NCBI GenBank assembly: GCA_045537905.1
Contig: JAZSQJ010000075.1
Span: forward strand, 1 to 7,993
Direction of reading: 5' to 3'
Length of the DNA stretch: 7,993 nucleotides
Source of the DNA: SIG636 sp045537905
Lineage (GTDB): Bacteria > Bacillota > Clostridia > Oscillospirales > CAG-382
A model generated the notes under the pieces. That model searched no databases and was not told the origin of the DNA. It worked only from the letters and a program-made list of their open reading frames with translations. This document shows, one piece after another, positions 1-6,013 of the stretch. Numbering within the stretch: the stretch's first letter is position 1; each line of letters opens with the position of its first letter. A program made the position numbers and the translations under genes.

Positions 1-509
1 GGGAAACGGCAGGGAAGCACCTCCGGCTCCTGTCTTGTATTATCGAAGTTGGGCAGAAAATCCACCACGTTCTTGTCGATATCCGCCAGCATAAGGTTGG
101 CAATACGGGTCATACGGCTTTCCGTATAACGGTATGCCGCCGCCTTATCGCCGTCGATGGTACCGAAGTTACCCTGACCGTCGATAAGAGGATAGCGGAG
201 AGAGAAGGACTGCGCCATACGAACCATAGTATCGTAAACGGCGGCGTCACCGTGGGGATGGTATCTACCAAGCACGTTACCAACGGTGGTAGCGGACTTA
301 CGGTAGTCGTTATCGTAGGTAAGCTTGTCCTCGTGCATTGCGTAAAGTATACGGCGGTGTACGGGCTTGAGTCCGTCTCTTACGTCGGGTAACGCTCTGC
401 CTATTATAACCGACATTGCATAGTCGATATAGGCGGTTTTTACCTCTTTTTTAATGTCAACGTTTATTATGCTTTGCTCCTCGTGAGCCTTGTATTCGTT
501 ATTATCCAT
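1..509 (-). CDS. gyrA: DNA gyrase subunit A, N-terminal part (runs off the left edge)
   Basis: GyrA is the breakage-reunion subunit of the A2B2 gyrase that introduces negative supercoils using ATP. About 169 codons are present, starting MDNNEYKAHEEQSI; the rest lies beyond base 1. Visible are the winged-helix/DNA-gate core: ALPDVRDGLKPVHRRILYAM (residues 39-58), the quinolone-determining stretch GRYHPHGDAAVYDTMVRMAQ (81-100), and KAAAYRYTESRM (122-133) with catalytic Tyr128, equivalent to E. coli Tyr122. The start at 509 follows a strong GGAGG placed 6 nt upstream, and the gene begins 11 nt after gyrB ends, so the two are co-transcribed and probably translated in balance. Oddities: Ala89 replaces the usual Ser/Thr (E. 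coli Ser83), while Asp93 (E. coli Asp87) is kept, and Tyr126 stands where Met is common before RYTE. Adjacency to gyrB and the origin favours gyrA over parC. Confidence 0.97.
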   Translation of the reverse strand, partial: MDNNEYKAHEEQSIINVDIKKEVKTAYIDYAMSVIIGRALPDVRDGLKPVHRRILYAMHEDKLTYDNDYRKSATTVGNVLGRYHPHGDAAVYDTMVRMAQSFSLRYPLIDGQGNFGTIDGDKAAAYRYTESRMTRIANLMLADIDKNVVDFLPNFDNTRQEPEVLPCRF

Positions 510-520
510 CAGCTGCCTCC

Positions 521-2431
521 TTATACGTCAAGATTAGCAACGTACTTAGCGTTTGCCTCAATAAACTCTCGTCTGGGCTCAACGCTGTCACCCATCAGGA
601 TAGAGAATATCTCGTCTGCCTCAATAGCGTCCTCTATGGTTATCTTACGAAGCACCCTCGTCTGGGGGTCCATAGTGGTTTCCCAAAGCTGGTCGGCGTT
701 CATCTCACCAAGACCCTTGTAGCGTTGGGTCTTTATCTTGGGGCCGCCCTCACCAAGCTCGGCAATTATCCTGTCACGCTCCTCATCGGAGAAAGCGTAC
801 TGCACCTTTTTGCCCTTTTCTACCTTATAAAGAGGAGGCATAGCCGCATAGATATGGCCCTGCTCTATAAGAGGCTTCATATGTCTGTAGAAGAAGGTAA
901 GAAGCAAGGTCTTTATGTGGGCGCCGTCTACGTCCGCATCCGCCATCATTATTATTTTACCGTAACGGAGCTTGTTTATATCAAACTCGTCACCGATACC
1001 CGTACCCAGTGCCATTATTATAGGCACTATCTGTACGGAGGAATATATCTTCTCCAGCCTTGCCTTTTCTACGTTAAGTATCTTACCGCGCATAGAAAGA
1101 ATAGCCTGGAACTTACTGTCTCTGCCCTCCTTGGCAGAGCCGCCTGCAGAGTCACCCTCTACCAAGAAAAGCTCGGTAAACTCGGCTCTTCTCTCGTTAC
1201 AGTCTGCCAGCTTGTCGGGCATACTGCCCCCTTCGAGATAGCCCTTTCTGCGGGTAAGGTCCCTCGCCTTCCTTGCCGCCTCTCTTGCTCTGGCGGCACT
1301 GATGGCTTTTTCTATAATATTCTTAGCGGTAGAGGGGTTTTCCTCCAGGTACTCCGTAAGCTTTTCGCTTACCATACCGTCTACTATACTGCGCATCTCG
1401 CCGTTACCCAGCTTGGACTTGGTCTGTCCCTCAAACTGGGCGTTTTCCAGCTTAACGCTGATTATTGCGGTAAGTCCCTCCAGCACGTCCTCACCCGTAA
1501 GCTTTTCCTCACCCTTGAGAATGCTGTGAGCCTTGCCGTAGTTGTTAAGCACACGGGTAAGAGCCGCCTTAAAGCCCGTTTCGTGGGTACCGCCCTCAAT
1601 GGTGCGGATGTTGTTGGCAAAGGACAAAATAGTATTGTTGTAGCTGCCGGTGTATTGCATTGCTACCTCGGCAAGACTGGTGTCCTTGCCGCCGCTTACG
1701 TGGATGATCTCAGCGTGAAGCAGCTCCTCGTGCTTCTTCTTATTGATATGCTCTACGAAGCTGCTTATACCGCCCTCATAGCAGAGGTTAAGCTCCACAG
1801 GCTCCTCACCCCGCATATCACGGAGTATTATATTAAGACCTGCGTTAAGAAACGCCTGCTCACGCAGTCTGGTCTTAACCGTGTCAAAATCAAACACTAC
1901 CTCGTCAAAAATAGTCTCGTCGGGGTAGAAGCGAACGTACAGACCGTGGCCGTCGGTCTTGCCCGTCTGCTTATAGGGAACGGTTACCTTACCGTACTCA
2001 AACTCCTCGTAATACTCGTTTCCGTCGTAGCGGTCTATCATTACAAGCCGCTTGGACAGGGCGTTAACTACGGAGGCGCCAACGCCGTGGAGACCGCCTG
2101 ATATAGAGTAGCCGCCACCGCCGAACTTACCGCCTGCGTGGAGCACGGTAAACACAACCTCGGGGGTAGGGATACCCAGCTTTGCATTAATGCCTGCGGG
2201 CACGCCTCGTCCGTCGTCCTGTACGGAGCAGCTTCCGTCTGCCTCCAGGGTAACGGTAATGTTTTTACAGTAGCCTGCAAGGGCTTCGTCTATAGAGTTA
2301 TCAACTATCTCATAGATAAGGTGATGCAGACCTCGGATGGTGGTGGTACCGATATACATACCCGGGCGTTTTCTAACCGCCTCAAGTCCCTCCAGTACCT
2401 GTATTTGGTTCTCGTTGTAGCTTTGTGCCAT
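521..2431 (-). CDS. gyrB: DNA gyrase subunit B (ATPase/Toprim subunit)
   Basis: GyrB supplies ATP hydrolysis and the metal-binding Toprim site of gyrase. The 636-residue protein has the full short Gram-positive architecture. The GHKL ATPase shows EIVDNSIDEA (catalytic Glu41, Asn45), DDGRGVP (72-78) and GGLHGVG (112-118). The transducer carries QTKSKLG (336-342, with the ATP-contacting Lys338). The Toprim domain shows LVEGDSAGGSAKEGRDSK (423-440, Glu425) and DADVDGAH (498-505). The C-terminal segment has QRYKGLGEMNADQLWETTMDP (569-589). The ATG overlaps the remB stop by one base (TAATG), with GAGGAG upstream inside remB, so translation is coupled. The segment normally reading ILPLRGKILNVEKA is ILSMRGKILNVEKA (residues 444-457), a mild deviation in the quinolone/metal-proximal region. 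ParE is an alternative by sequence type, but its position next to recF, remB and gyrA supports GyrB. Confidence 0.98.
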   Translation of the reverse strand: MAQSYNENQIQVLEGLEAVRKRPGMYIGTTTIRGLHHLIYEIVDNSIDEALAGYCKNITVTLEADGSCSVQDDGRGVPAGINAKLGIPTPEVVFTVLHAGGKFGGGGYSISGGLHGVGASVVNALSKRLVMIDRYDGNEYYEEFEYGKVTVPYKQTGKTDGHGLYVRFYPDETIFDEVVFDFDTVKTRLREQAFLNAGLNIILRDMRGEEPVELNLCYEGGISSFVEHINKKKHEELLHAEIIHVSGGKDTSLAEVAMQYTGSYNNTILSFANNIRTIEGGTHETGFKAALTRVLNNYGKAHSILKGEEKLTGEDVLEGLTAIISVKLENAQFEGQTKSKLGNGEMRSIVDGMVSEKLTEYLEENPSTAKNIIEKAISAARAREAARKARDLTRRKGYLEGGSMPDKLADCNERRAEFTELFLVEGDSAGGSAKEGRDSKFQAILSMRGKILNVEKARLEKIYSSVQIVPIIMALGTGIGDEFDINKLRYGKIIMMADADVDGAHIKTLLLTFFYRHMKPLIEQGHIYAAMPPLYKVEKGKKVQYAFSDEERDRIIAELGEGGPKIKTQRYKGLGEMNADQLWETTMDPQTRVLRKITIEDAIEADEIFSILMGDSVEPRREFIEANAKYVANLDV

Positions 2432-2691
2432 TATCTCTTCTCCTCACTGTATCCCTTTGCTCTTTTTACAAGAGCCTTTACGGATAACGCCGTTATATAT
2501 ACTCTGTCTGTAAACTCTTCTTTACTTACTACGAAGGCTGCCGGCAAATCCCTTGCCAGATTTACCGTCTTAAACTCCTTTTGATTGGTTCTTAAAAACT
2601 GCCTCGTGTCCTCGGACAGGGTTGCCTTTTCGATATCGAAAATCCCTATCACGCTTTTGTCGTTTACCGTTTCGCTTTTTCCAAGATGCAT
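2431..2691 (-). CDS. remB: RemB-type (DUF370, extracellular matrix regulator) small protein
   Basis: An 86-residue protein starting MHLGKSETVNDKSVIGIFDI, recognisable as the RemA/RemB (YaaB, DUF370) family by the pattern M-x-LG-x(4)-V-x(5)-IGIFD, then a TRQFL motif and the C-terminal ALSVKALVKRA segment. In Bacillus, RemA-family proteins are DNA-binding regulators of biofilm-matrix genes; what this homologue controls here is unknown. Position agrees: RemB lies between recF and gyrB in Bacillus. I chose the ATG at 2691 because the family begins M-x(0-2)-HLG. An in-frame GTG at 2709 would add MKCGKR and would use the 13-bp repeat described separately. Neither start has a good ribosome site; an AAAGGG lies about 16 nt before the GTG. 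The stop overlaps the gyrB ATG by one base. Family call is secure, exact start is not. Confidence 0.85.
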   Translation of the reverse strand: MHLGKSETVNDKSVIGIFDIEKATLSEDTRQFLRTNQKEFKTVNLARDLPAAFVVSKEEFTDRVYITALSVKALVKRAKGYSEEKR

Positions 2692-2863
2692 ACGTTTCCC
2701 ACATTTCACACATTGTTATTTTTTTCCCTTTGTAACATTTTTTGGACGGTCTTTTCGTTCCGAGCCGCCTTTTTTCTTCCACTCACAGAAAATGCAAATT
2801 ACAAAATTTTCTATTTATTTACAATTAAAGGCTATAAAAAACAAATGTTTTTCCTACTTTCCC
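2692..2863 (-). other. recF-remB spacer, AT-rich, possible internal promoter region
   Basis: This 172-bp gap is the only sizeable break among dnaN, recF, remB, gyrB and gyrA, which otherwise overlap or sit 1-11 nt apart. It is AT-rich in its recF-proximal half and contains an AT-only-type inverted repeat (AAAAACA-AA-TGTTTTT, about 2837-2852). On the minus strand, TTGTAA followed 17 nt later by TAATTT could be a weak promoter for remB-gyrB-gyrA, but both boxes are poor matches. I see no convincing terminator or small gene. Confidence 0.35.
2694..2706. repeat. 13-bp direct repeat, remB-side copy
   Basis: GTTTCCCACATTT occurs here and again, identical, at 2869-2881, exactly 175 bp apart. On the gene strand it reads AAATGTGGGAAAC and encodes K-C-G-K in the possible N-terminal extension of remB. 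With one base of gap the similarity continues into TATG at both sites. See the findings for interpretation. Confidence 0.8.
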
Positions 2864-3973
2864 TCATAGTTTCCCACATTTAACGCTTCCGTTTTCCACT
2901 AAAATGCGGTTTTCCACGGCGGTTTTGTCAAAGTAGTCCGTTTCACAGCCCGTTACTATTATCTGTCTGCCCTCGGTCTTTTTCATAACGATACTGCGTC
3001 GTGTCGAGTCCAGCTCGCTTAGCATATCGTCAAACAAAAACACGGGATACTCCCCTGTAACACGCTTGCTCATCTCCCCCTCTGCCAGCTTAAGAGAAAG
3101 CACCGTGCTCCTCTGCTGCCCCTGGGAGGCAAAAAAGCGGGCGTTTTTACCGTTAAGGAAGATGCCAAAGTCATCCTTATGCACGCCGAAAAGACTTATG
3201 CCTCTGGACACCTCCATCTCCGCCTTACTGCAAAGCAGCTTCAGTATTGCCTGCCTGGTTTCCTCGGCGCCCTCGGTCTGCTCCTCGGTACAGCCGCAGT
3301 ACTTAAGGCTAAGCTCCTCCTTGCCGCCGCTTATATCAGCGTGCTCTGCCGCCGCCAGCTCCTCAATGCCTTTGAGAAAGCGGCGTCGGTTGTAGCTGAT
3401 AGCGCCTGCAGAAATCGCCATACGCTCGTTGTAAATCTGCAGCATATCCAATTTATCGCCTGCGGACATTTCACTGCGTAGGAGAGCGTTTTTTTGAAGC
3501 AGAAGCCTGTTGTAGTCGTTAAGGTAGCTGACGTAGCGGGGATAGCTTTGACAAATGGCAAGGTCTATAAACCGCCGCCTGTTCTCCGGCTGACCCTTCA
3601 CAAGGCTTAAATAGTCCGGTGTAAAGATAACCGCACGGAAGGCGCCCAGATACTCCGCCAGACGGGTAACGGGGTTGCCGTTCCGCTCAAACTCACGGTG
3701 GCGGTTTTTATACAGCTTTACTCCTATATCCGTTACACCGTTTTTATCCTCAAAGCTAAGGTATGCCGCCGCCGCATCACAGCCGAAGCGTATCAGCTCC
3801 CTATCCTTACAGGACCTGAAGCTTTTGCCCGAGGCAAAGTAAAATATACTTTCAAGTATATTGGTCTTACCTGCGGCGTTCTCACCGTAGATAACGTTTA
3901 CTCCGTCGGTAAAGCTTATCTCGCTGTAGGGGTTGTTGCGGTAATCTATCAGCTTTAACTGCTTTGCCTTCAT
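2864..3973 (-). CDS. recF: DNA replication and repair ATPase RecF
   Basis: RecF is an SMC-like ABC ATPase that, with RecO and RecR, loads RecA at single-strand gaps in the cytoplasm. The 369-residue product is of normal family length. It shows Walker A GENAAGKTN (30-38), the FTPDYLSLVKGQPENRRRFID segment of the helical lobe starting at residue 117, GVHKDDF (263-269; GPHRDDL is the common form), the ABC signature SQGQQRSTVLSLKLAEG (283-299) and Walker B VFLFDDMLSELD (311-322). The start codon lies one base after the dnaN TAG (TAGTATG). Only a weak ribosome site (TGAGAC region) is visible inside dnaN, so translational coupling to dnaN is likely. The S4-domain gene usually found between dnaN and recF is missing. 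The last four residues CGKL come from a 13-bp repeat that recurs upstream of remB. Confidence 0.97.
   Translation of the reverse strand: MKAKQLKLIDYRNNPYSEISFTDGVNVIYGENAAGKTNILESIFYFASGKSFRSCKDRELIRFGCDAAAAYLSFEDKNGVTDIGVKLYKNRHREFERNGNPVTRLAEYLGAFRAVIFTPDYLSLVKGQPENRRRFIDLAICQSYPRYVSYLNDYNRLLLQKNALLRSEMSAGDKLDMLQIYNERMAISAGAISYNRRRFLKGIEELAAAEHADISGGKEELSLKYCGCTEEQTEGAEETRQAILKLLCSKAEMEVSRGISLFGVHKDDFGIFLNGKNARFFASQGQQRSTVLSLKLAEGEMSKRVTGEYPVFLFDDMLSELDSTRRSIVMKKTEGRQIIVTGCETDYFDKTAVENRILVENGSVKCGKL
2869..2881. repeat. 13-bp direct repeat, recF-side copy
   Basis: Second identical copy of GTTTCCCACATTT. On the minus strand it forms the last codons of recF (V-K-C-G-K-L-stop). Together with the copy at 2694-2706 it brackets the recF-remB spacer. 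Confidence 0.8.
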
Positions 3974-3974
3974 A

Positions 3975-5093
3975 CTATTTGTTAAGTCTCATGGGCAAAA
4001 CAAGATAGGTAAAGCTACTGCCCTCTTTCTTTACCGCAGGGGTAATAATCATAGCCATTATGCCGGAGGAAAGGGAGGCAAGAATAAGGTCCTCCTTACA
4101 AGCCCTCAGTGCGTCAAGGAGATAGCGGTTATTAAAGCCTATCTCTATATCCTCGCCCTCTTTGTTTATACGAAGGTTGTCGTTTACCTTGCCGTACTGG
4201 GTAGAGCAGCTTATATTAAGCACGTCCCCGGTAAAGGTACACTTTATAGGCGTAATCATCTTATCGTCGATAAGAAGGCTTGCTCTCTCCACGCTGTCTA
4301 TAAAGGACGCCGTATCTATCTTTGCAAAGATTTTGTTTTGGGTAGGGATAACCTTTTTGTAATCTATAAACTCACCCTCAAGAAGTCTGGAGAAGAATAT
4401 AACCTCCCCCACCTTCATAATAATGTGCTTACCCGTAAGCTCGGTAACTACGGTTTCCTCAGGATCGGAGAGAAGCTTTGAAAACTCAAAGATACTCTTA
4501 CCCGGTACCACGAAGCTCATATCCTCCTCGCAGGCAACCGCCTGGCTTTCCTCACGGAGCGCCATACGGAAATTGTCTACGGCAACCACGGTAAGGGTGT
4601 TACCCTCTATCTTAAAGAACTCACCCGTAAGGATAGGACGGGCGTCGGTCTGGGCTACCGCAAAATAGGTGGAGCCTATCATCTCCTTAAGCAGTCCTGC
4701 CTTTATACGGAAGGTCTTGTCACCGCTAAGCTGGGGAAGGTTAGGAAAAGCCTCGCTTGCCAGACCGTGAACGGAAAACTCACTCATACCGCCTCTGATG
4801 GTAACGATATTCTTTTCGTTAGACTCAAAGCAGATGTCGCAGTCAGGAAAGTTACGGATAATGGCGGCAATCTTCTGAGCGTTAAGAATAACGGCTCCGT
4901 CACCTTCACCGATAACCTGTGTGGCGGTTTTAACGCCCTTTTCCTGGTCGTAGCCGCAAACCGTAAGGTCGTTACCCTTTATTTCAAACAAAAGACCCTC
5001 CAGTGCAGGCAGAGTGCTTCTGCTTGAAGCGGCAGTCAGTGCAGGCATAATTACACCCAGTAAAGTTTTTCTGTCCGACGTAAATTTAAGCAT
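3975..5093 (-). CDS. dnaN: DNA polymerase III beta subunit (sliding clamp)
   Basis: DnaN forms the dimeric ring clamp that holds polymerase III and many partner proteins on DNA. The 372-residue product has the normal length for three clamp domains (roughly 1-120, 121-250, 251-372). Diagnostic motifs are LPALEGLLFEI near the N-terminus, DARPILTGEFF in the second domain, SRLLEGEFIDYKKVIP in the third, and the C-terminal hydrophobic-pocket strand YLVLPMRL ending the protein. The ATG follows an AGGGAGGA ribosome site with a 5-nt spacer. Its upstream flank is the AT-rich unwinding region of oriC, so any dnaN promoter overlaps the origin; several TATAAG/TATATT-like -10 candidates exist, but none has a convincing -35. 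The TAG stop is one base before the recF start. Confidence 0.98.
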   Translation of the reverse strand: MLKFTSDRKTLLGVIMPALTAASSRSTLPALEGLLFEIKGNDLTVCGYDQEKGVKTATQVIGEGDGAVILNAQKIAAIIRNFPDCDICFESNEKNIVTIRGGMSEFSVHGLASEAFPNLPQLSGDKTFRIKAGLLKEMIGSTYFAVAQTDARPILTGEFFKIEGNTLTVVAVDNFRMALREESQAVACEEDMSFVVPGKSIFEFSKLLSDPEETVVTELTGKHIIMKVGEVIFFSRLLEGEFIDYKKVIPTQNKIFAKIDTASFIDSVERASLLIDDKMITPIKCTFTGDVLNISCSTQYGKVNDNLRINKEGEDIEIGFNNRYLLDALRACKEDLILASLSSGIMAMIITPAVKKEGSSFTYLVLPMRLNK

Positions 5094-5124
5094 TTTATCC
5101 TCCCTTTGTGCTTATACTGTGATA

Positions 5125-5196
5125 AGACTAAACACAAGCAATATAATATACAACTAATAATAAACTATAAAGGAATAATAGTAGTAGTATTAGTAG
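5125..5196 (+). promoter_or_regulatory. Putative DNA unwinding element with DnaA-trio-like repeats
   Basis: Almost pure A/T sequence next to dnaN ends in a run of triplets at 5176-5196: TAA-TAG-TAG-TAG-TAT-TAG-TAG. Read 3'-5' on this strand it gives GAT/AAT units, the published DnaA-trio pattern (3'-[G/A]A[T/A]-5') that DnaA filaments bind on single-stranded DNA. The trios are followed by the GC-richer GCTCTGCGG, as expected for the basal unwinding arrangement. The nearest 9-mer on the box side (5201) is only a 7/9 match; a better one is at 5262. Confidence 0.65.
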
Positions 5197-5200
5197 GCTC

Positions 5201-5209
5201 TGCGGAAAA
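5201..5209 (-). promoter_or_regulatory. Degenerate DnaA-box-like site
   Basis: TGCGGAAAA (minus strand TTTTCCGCA) matches TTATCCACA at 7 of 9. It sits 4 bp from the trio run in the same orientation as the strong boxes. The identical 9-mer recurs at 5305-5313, and TGGGGAAAA lies at 5287-5295. These make a same-strand series TGNGGAAAA together with the box at 5262. Binding is not certain. Confidence 0.4.
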
Positions 5210-5231
5210 TAGGGAAAGTCCTGTTTTCCGC
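5202..5231. other. Inverted repeat next to the trio run
   Basis: GCGGAAAA-T-AGG, a 6-nt loop GAAAGT, then CCT-G-TTTTCCGC. The arms pair over 12 positions counting one T·G wobble. There is no T-tract on the gene strand, so a terminator is unlikely; it may limit or position unwinding beside the AT-rich region. Confidence 0.5.
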
Positions 5232-5261
5232 TATTTTTCGCCATTTTTTGACGGTATCCTA

Positions 5262-5270
5262 TGTGGAAAA
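5262..5270 (-). promoter_or_regulatory. DnaA box (8/9)
   Basis: TGTGGAAAA on the plus strand, TTTTCCACA on the minus, one mismatch (position 3) from TTATCCACA. It has the same orientation as the two boxes at 5440 and 5461 and lies 65 bp from the end of the trio run. Confidence 0.6.
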
Positions 5271-5330
5271 GGGCAAGGCTTTTATATGGGGAAAAATATG
5301 GAAATGCGGAAAAGCCGCCGCCTGTTAAAA

Positions 5331-5412
5331 GTCTATACCGTCAAAAAGTTAAAAATATAAACTAAAAATCGTAAAATTTACTAAAAATATACACTTTAGT
5401 GTCTAAAAATAA
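5331..5412. other. AT-rich cluster with CTAAAAAT repeats inside oriC
   Basis: This segment is nearly all A/T and holds CTAAAAAT at 5362, 5381 and 5403 plus TTAAAAAT at 5349, spaced 13, 19 and 22 bp. ACACT-TT-AGTGT (5391-5402) is a short inverted repeat. It lies between the degenerate boxes and the strong pair, so it is a second candidate for melting or for an architectural protein. Confidence 0.45.
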
Positions 5413-5439
5413 GTTTCACACAGCCCTTTGTCGGCAACG

Positions 5440-5448
5440 TGTGGGTAA
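5440..5448 (-). promoter_or_regulatory. DnaA box (8/9)
   Basis: TGTGGGTAA (minus strand TTACCCACA) differs from consensus at one position. It is in phase with the perfect box at 5461, start-to-start 21 bp (two helical turns). The inverted repeat GTAAAA-ACGG-TTTTAC (5445-5460) fills the space between them. Confidence 0.7.
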
Positions 5449-5460
5449 AAACGGTTTTAC

Positions 5461-5469
5461 TGTGGATAA
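5461..5469 (-). promoter_or_regulatory. Perfect consensus DnaA box
   Basis: TGTGGATAA, that is TTATCCACA on the minus strand, a 9/9 match to the bacterial DnaA box, in the dnaA-dnaN intergenic region. It is the only perfect box seen in the window. Confidence 0.85.
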
Positions 5470-5536
5470 GCTGTCCGTACCGTGCGGGGAATGATGCCTT
5501 TACCTTCGGTAATGACGTTGCCTGTCGGTAATTTCG

Positions 5537-5636
5537 TAGGGGCGACCAATGGTCGCCTGCAACAAAACAATCGGCACCCACATTACAATTAACCACCAAA
5601 CGCAACGCCGATATTGTAGGAAAGAGGTCGCCCCTC
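5537..5636. mobile_element. ~100-bp palindromic MITE-like element (AGGGGCGACC ends)
   Basis: The ends AGGGGCGACC (5538-5547) and GGTCGCCCCT (5626-5635) are perfect 10-bp inverted repeats. The left end is itself a hairpin, GGCGACC-AAT-GGTCGCC (5541-5557). Inner arms ATCGGC (5570-5575) and GCCGAT (5607-5612) also pair, so the whole element folds on itself. It has no coding capacity. The size, terminal inverted repeats and position between the DnaA boxes and dnaA suggest a miniature non-autonomous repeat. No clear target-site duplication is visible. Confidence 0.6.
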
Positions 5637-5691
5637 CCATAACATTCCGCACGCCGTAATGGGTTATAATATGGCGTAAGAGTTAGCACCG

Positions 5692-5870
5692 TGTAGGGAC
5701 CGGCGTCCTCGACGGTCCTAAGCGTTGCATATATGCGAGGCATAGCCCAAAACAATAAAACATACCGTAAAATTTTGTTATCAAAACGTTCCGTAAGGTG
5801 GTTTCCTTAAATGCGGTGGGTATAATTAAACCCTTTCGTTTAGGACCGTCGGGGACGGTTTGTCCCTACA
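5692..5870. mobile_element. 179-bp MITE-like element, copy 1 (TGTAGGGAC termini)
   Basis: It starts TGTAGGGAC and ends GTCCCTACA. The two ends (about 5692-5724 and 5838-5870) are imperfect terminal inverted repeats of about 33 bp, each containing the inner palindrome CCGTC-NN-GACGG. There is no reading frame that looks like a gene. A second copy lies at 7706-7870 in the opposite orientation, about 80 percent identical by eye, most conserved at the ends and in the block TTACGGAACGTTTTGA. No target duplication is obvious. A repetitive, non-autonomous transposon-like element is the best explanation. Confidence 0.7.
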
Positions 5871-5930
5871 AAGTGCTACTTGTCAACTTGTTGGCGCGCA
5901 GACGCGAGTGAACGGAAATGGTGATTTGTA
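5871..5930. other. Unassigned spacer between repeats
   Basis: It contains short inverted repeats (CAAC-TT-GTTG near 5884 and CGCG-CAGA-CGCG at 5895-5906) but no gene, promoter or DnaA box that I can support. Confidence 0.4.
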
Positions 5931-6010
5931 TTTTTCGGGGTCCCCACGAAAATGTATTTTCGTGGGGTATCTTTTCGGGGTCCCCGTCACGAACGAAGAG
6001 AGTGATGGGG
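5931..6010. repeat. Hairpin cluster just downstream of dnaA (possible terminator)
   Basis: TTTTCGGGGTCCCC occurs as a direct repeat (5932-5945 and 5972-5985). Between the copies, CCCCACGAAAAT-GT-ATTTTCGTGGGG (5942-5967) is a perfect 12-bp stem. A third stem, CCCCGTCAC/GTGATGGGG (5982-5990 with 6002-6010), ends 3 bp from the dnaA stop. Position right after dnaA suggests transcription termination or RNA 3'-end protection, but no T-tract follows on the dnaA strand; TATCTTTT follows the first stem on the plus strand. It may equally be an interspersed palindromic repeat. Confidence 0.5.
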
Positions 6011-6013
6011 TAA

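Larger units (their letters stand above)
5094..5470. other. oriC: Chromosomal replication origin (oriC), functional core
   Basis: The stretch between dnaN and the repeats in front of dnaA has the parts of a Firmicute origin. There is an AT-rich region next to dnaN with a DnaA-trio-like run (5176-5196), a GC-containing hairpin, box-like 9-mers, an AT-rich cluster with CTAAAAAT repeats, and two strong DnaA boxes at 5440 and 5461. All strong and degenerate boxes share one orientation. The order dnaA - boxes - unwinding region - dnaN matches incC of Bacillus subtilis. The origin call rests on this arrangement plus the dnaA-dnaN context; function is inferred. Confidence 0.85.

Noticed and set aside
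725..2101. Long plus-strand open frame (458 codons)
   Set aside because: It lies wholly antisense to gyrB, its product has no recognisable domain, and gyrB is intact with every motif; it is a by-product of codon bias.
521..2431. Topoisomerase IV subunit ParE instead of GyrB
   Set aside because: Sequence type alone cannot fully exclude it, but position between remB and gyrA at the origin is diagnostic for gyrB.
2694..2702. TTTCCCACA as DnaA boxes near remB and recF (also at 2870-2878)
   Set aside because: Only 7 of 9 match and both are explained as part of a 13-bp repeat that contributes codons; kept as repeat, not as boxes.
5111..5141. dnaN promoter with TATAAG as -10
   Set aside because: The implied transcript start would fall in the dnaN ribosome site and no -35 fits at 16-18 bp.
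5106..5360. Plus-strand open frame of 84 codons over the unwinding region
   Set aside because: It overlaps the trio run and boxes, has no ribosome site and no recognisable protein pattern.
5396..5755. Minus-strand open frame of 119 codons in the origin spacer
   Set aside because: It runs through DnaA boxes and two palindromic repeat elements; the composition and lack of any domain argue against a gene.
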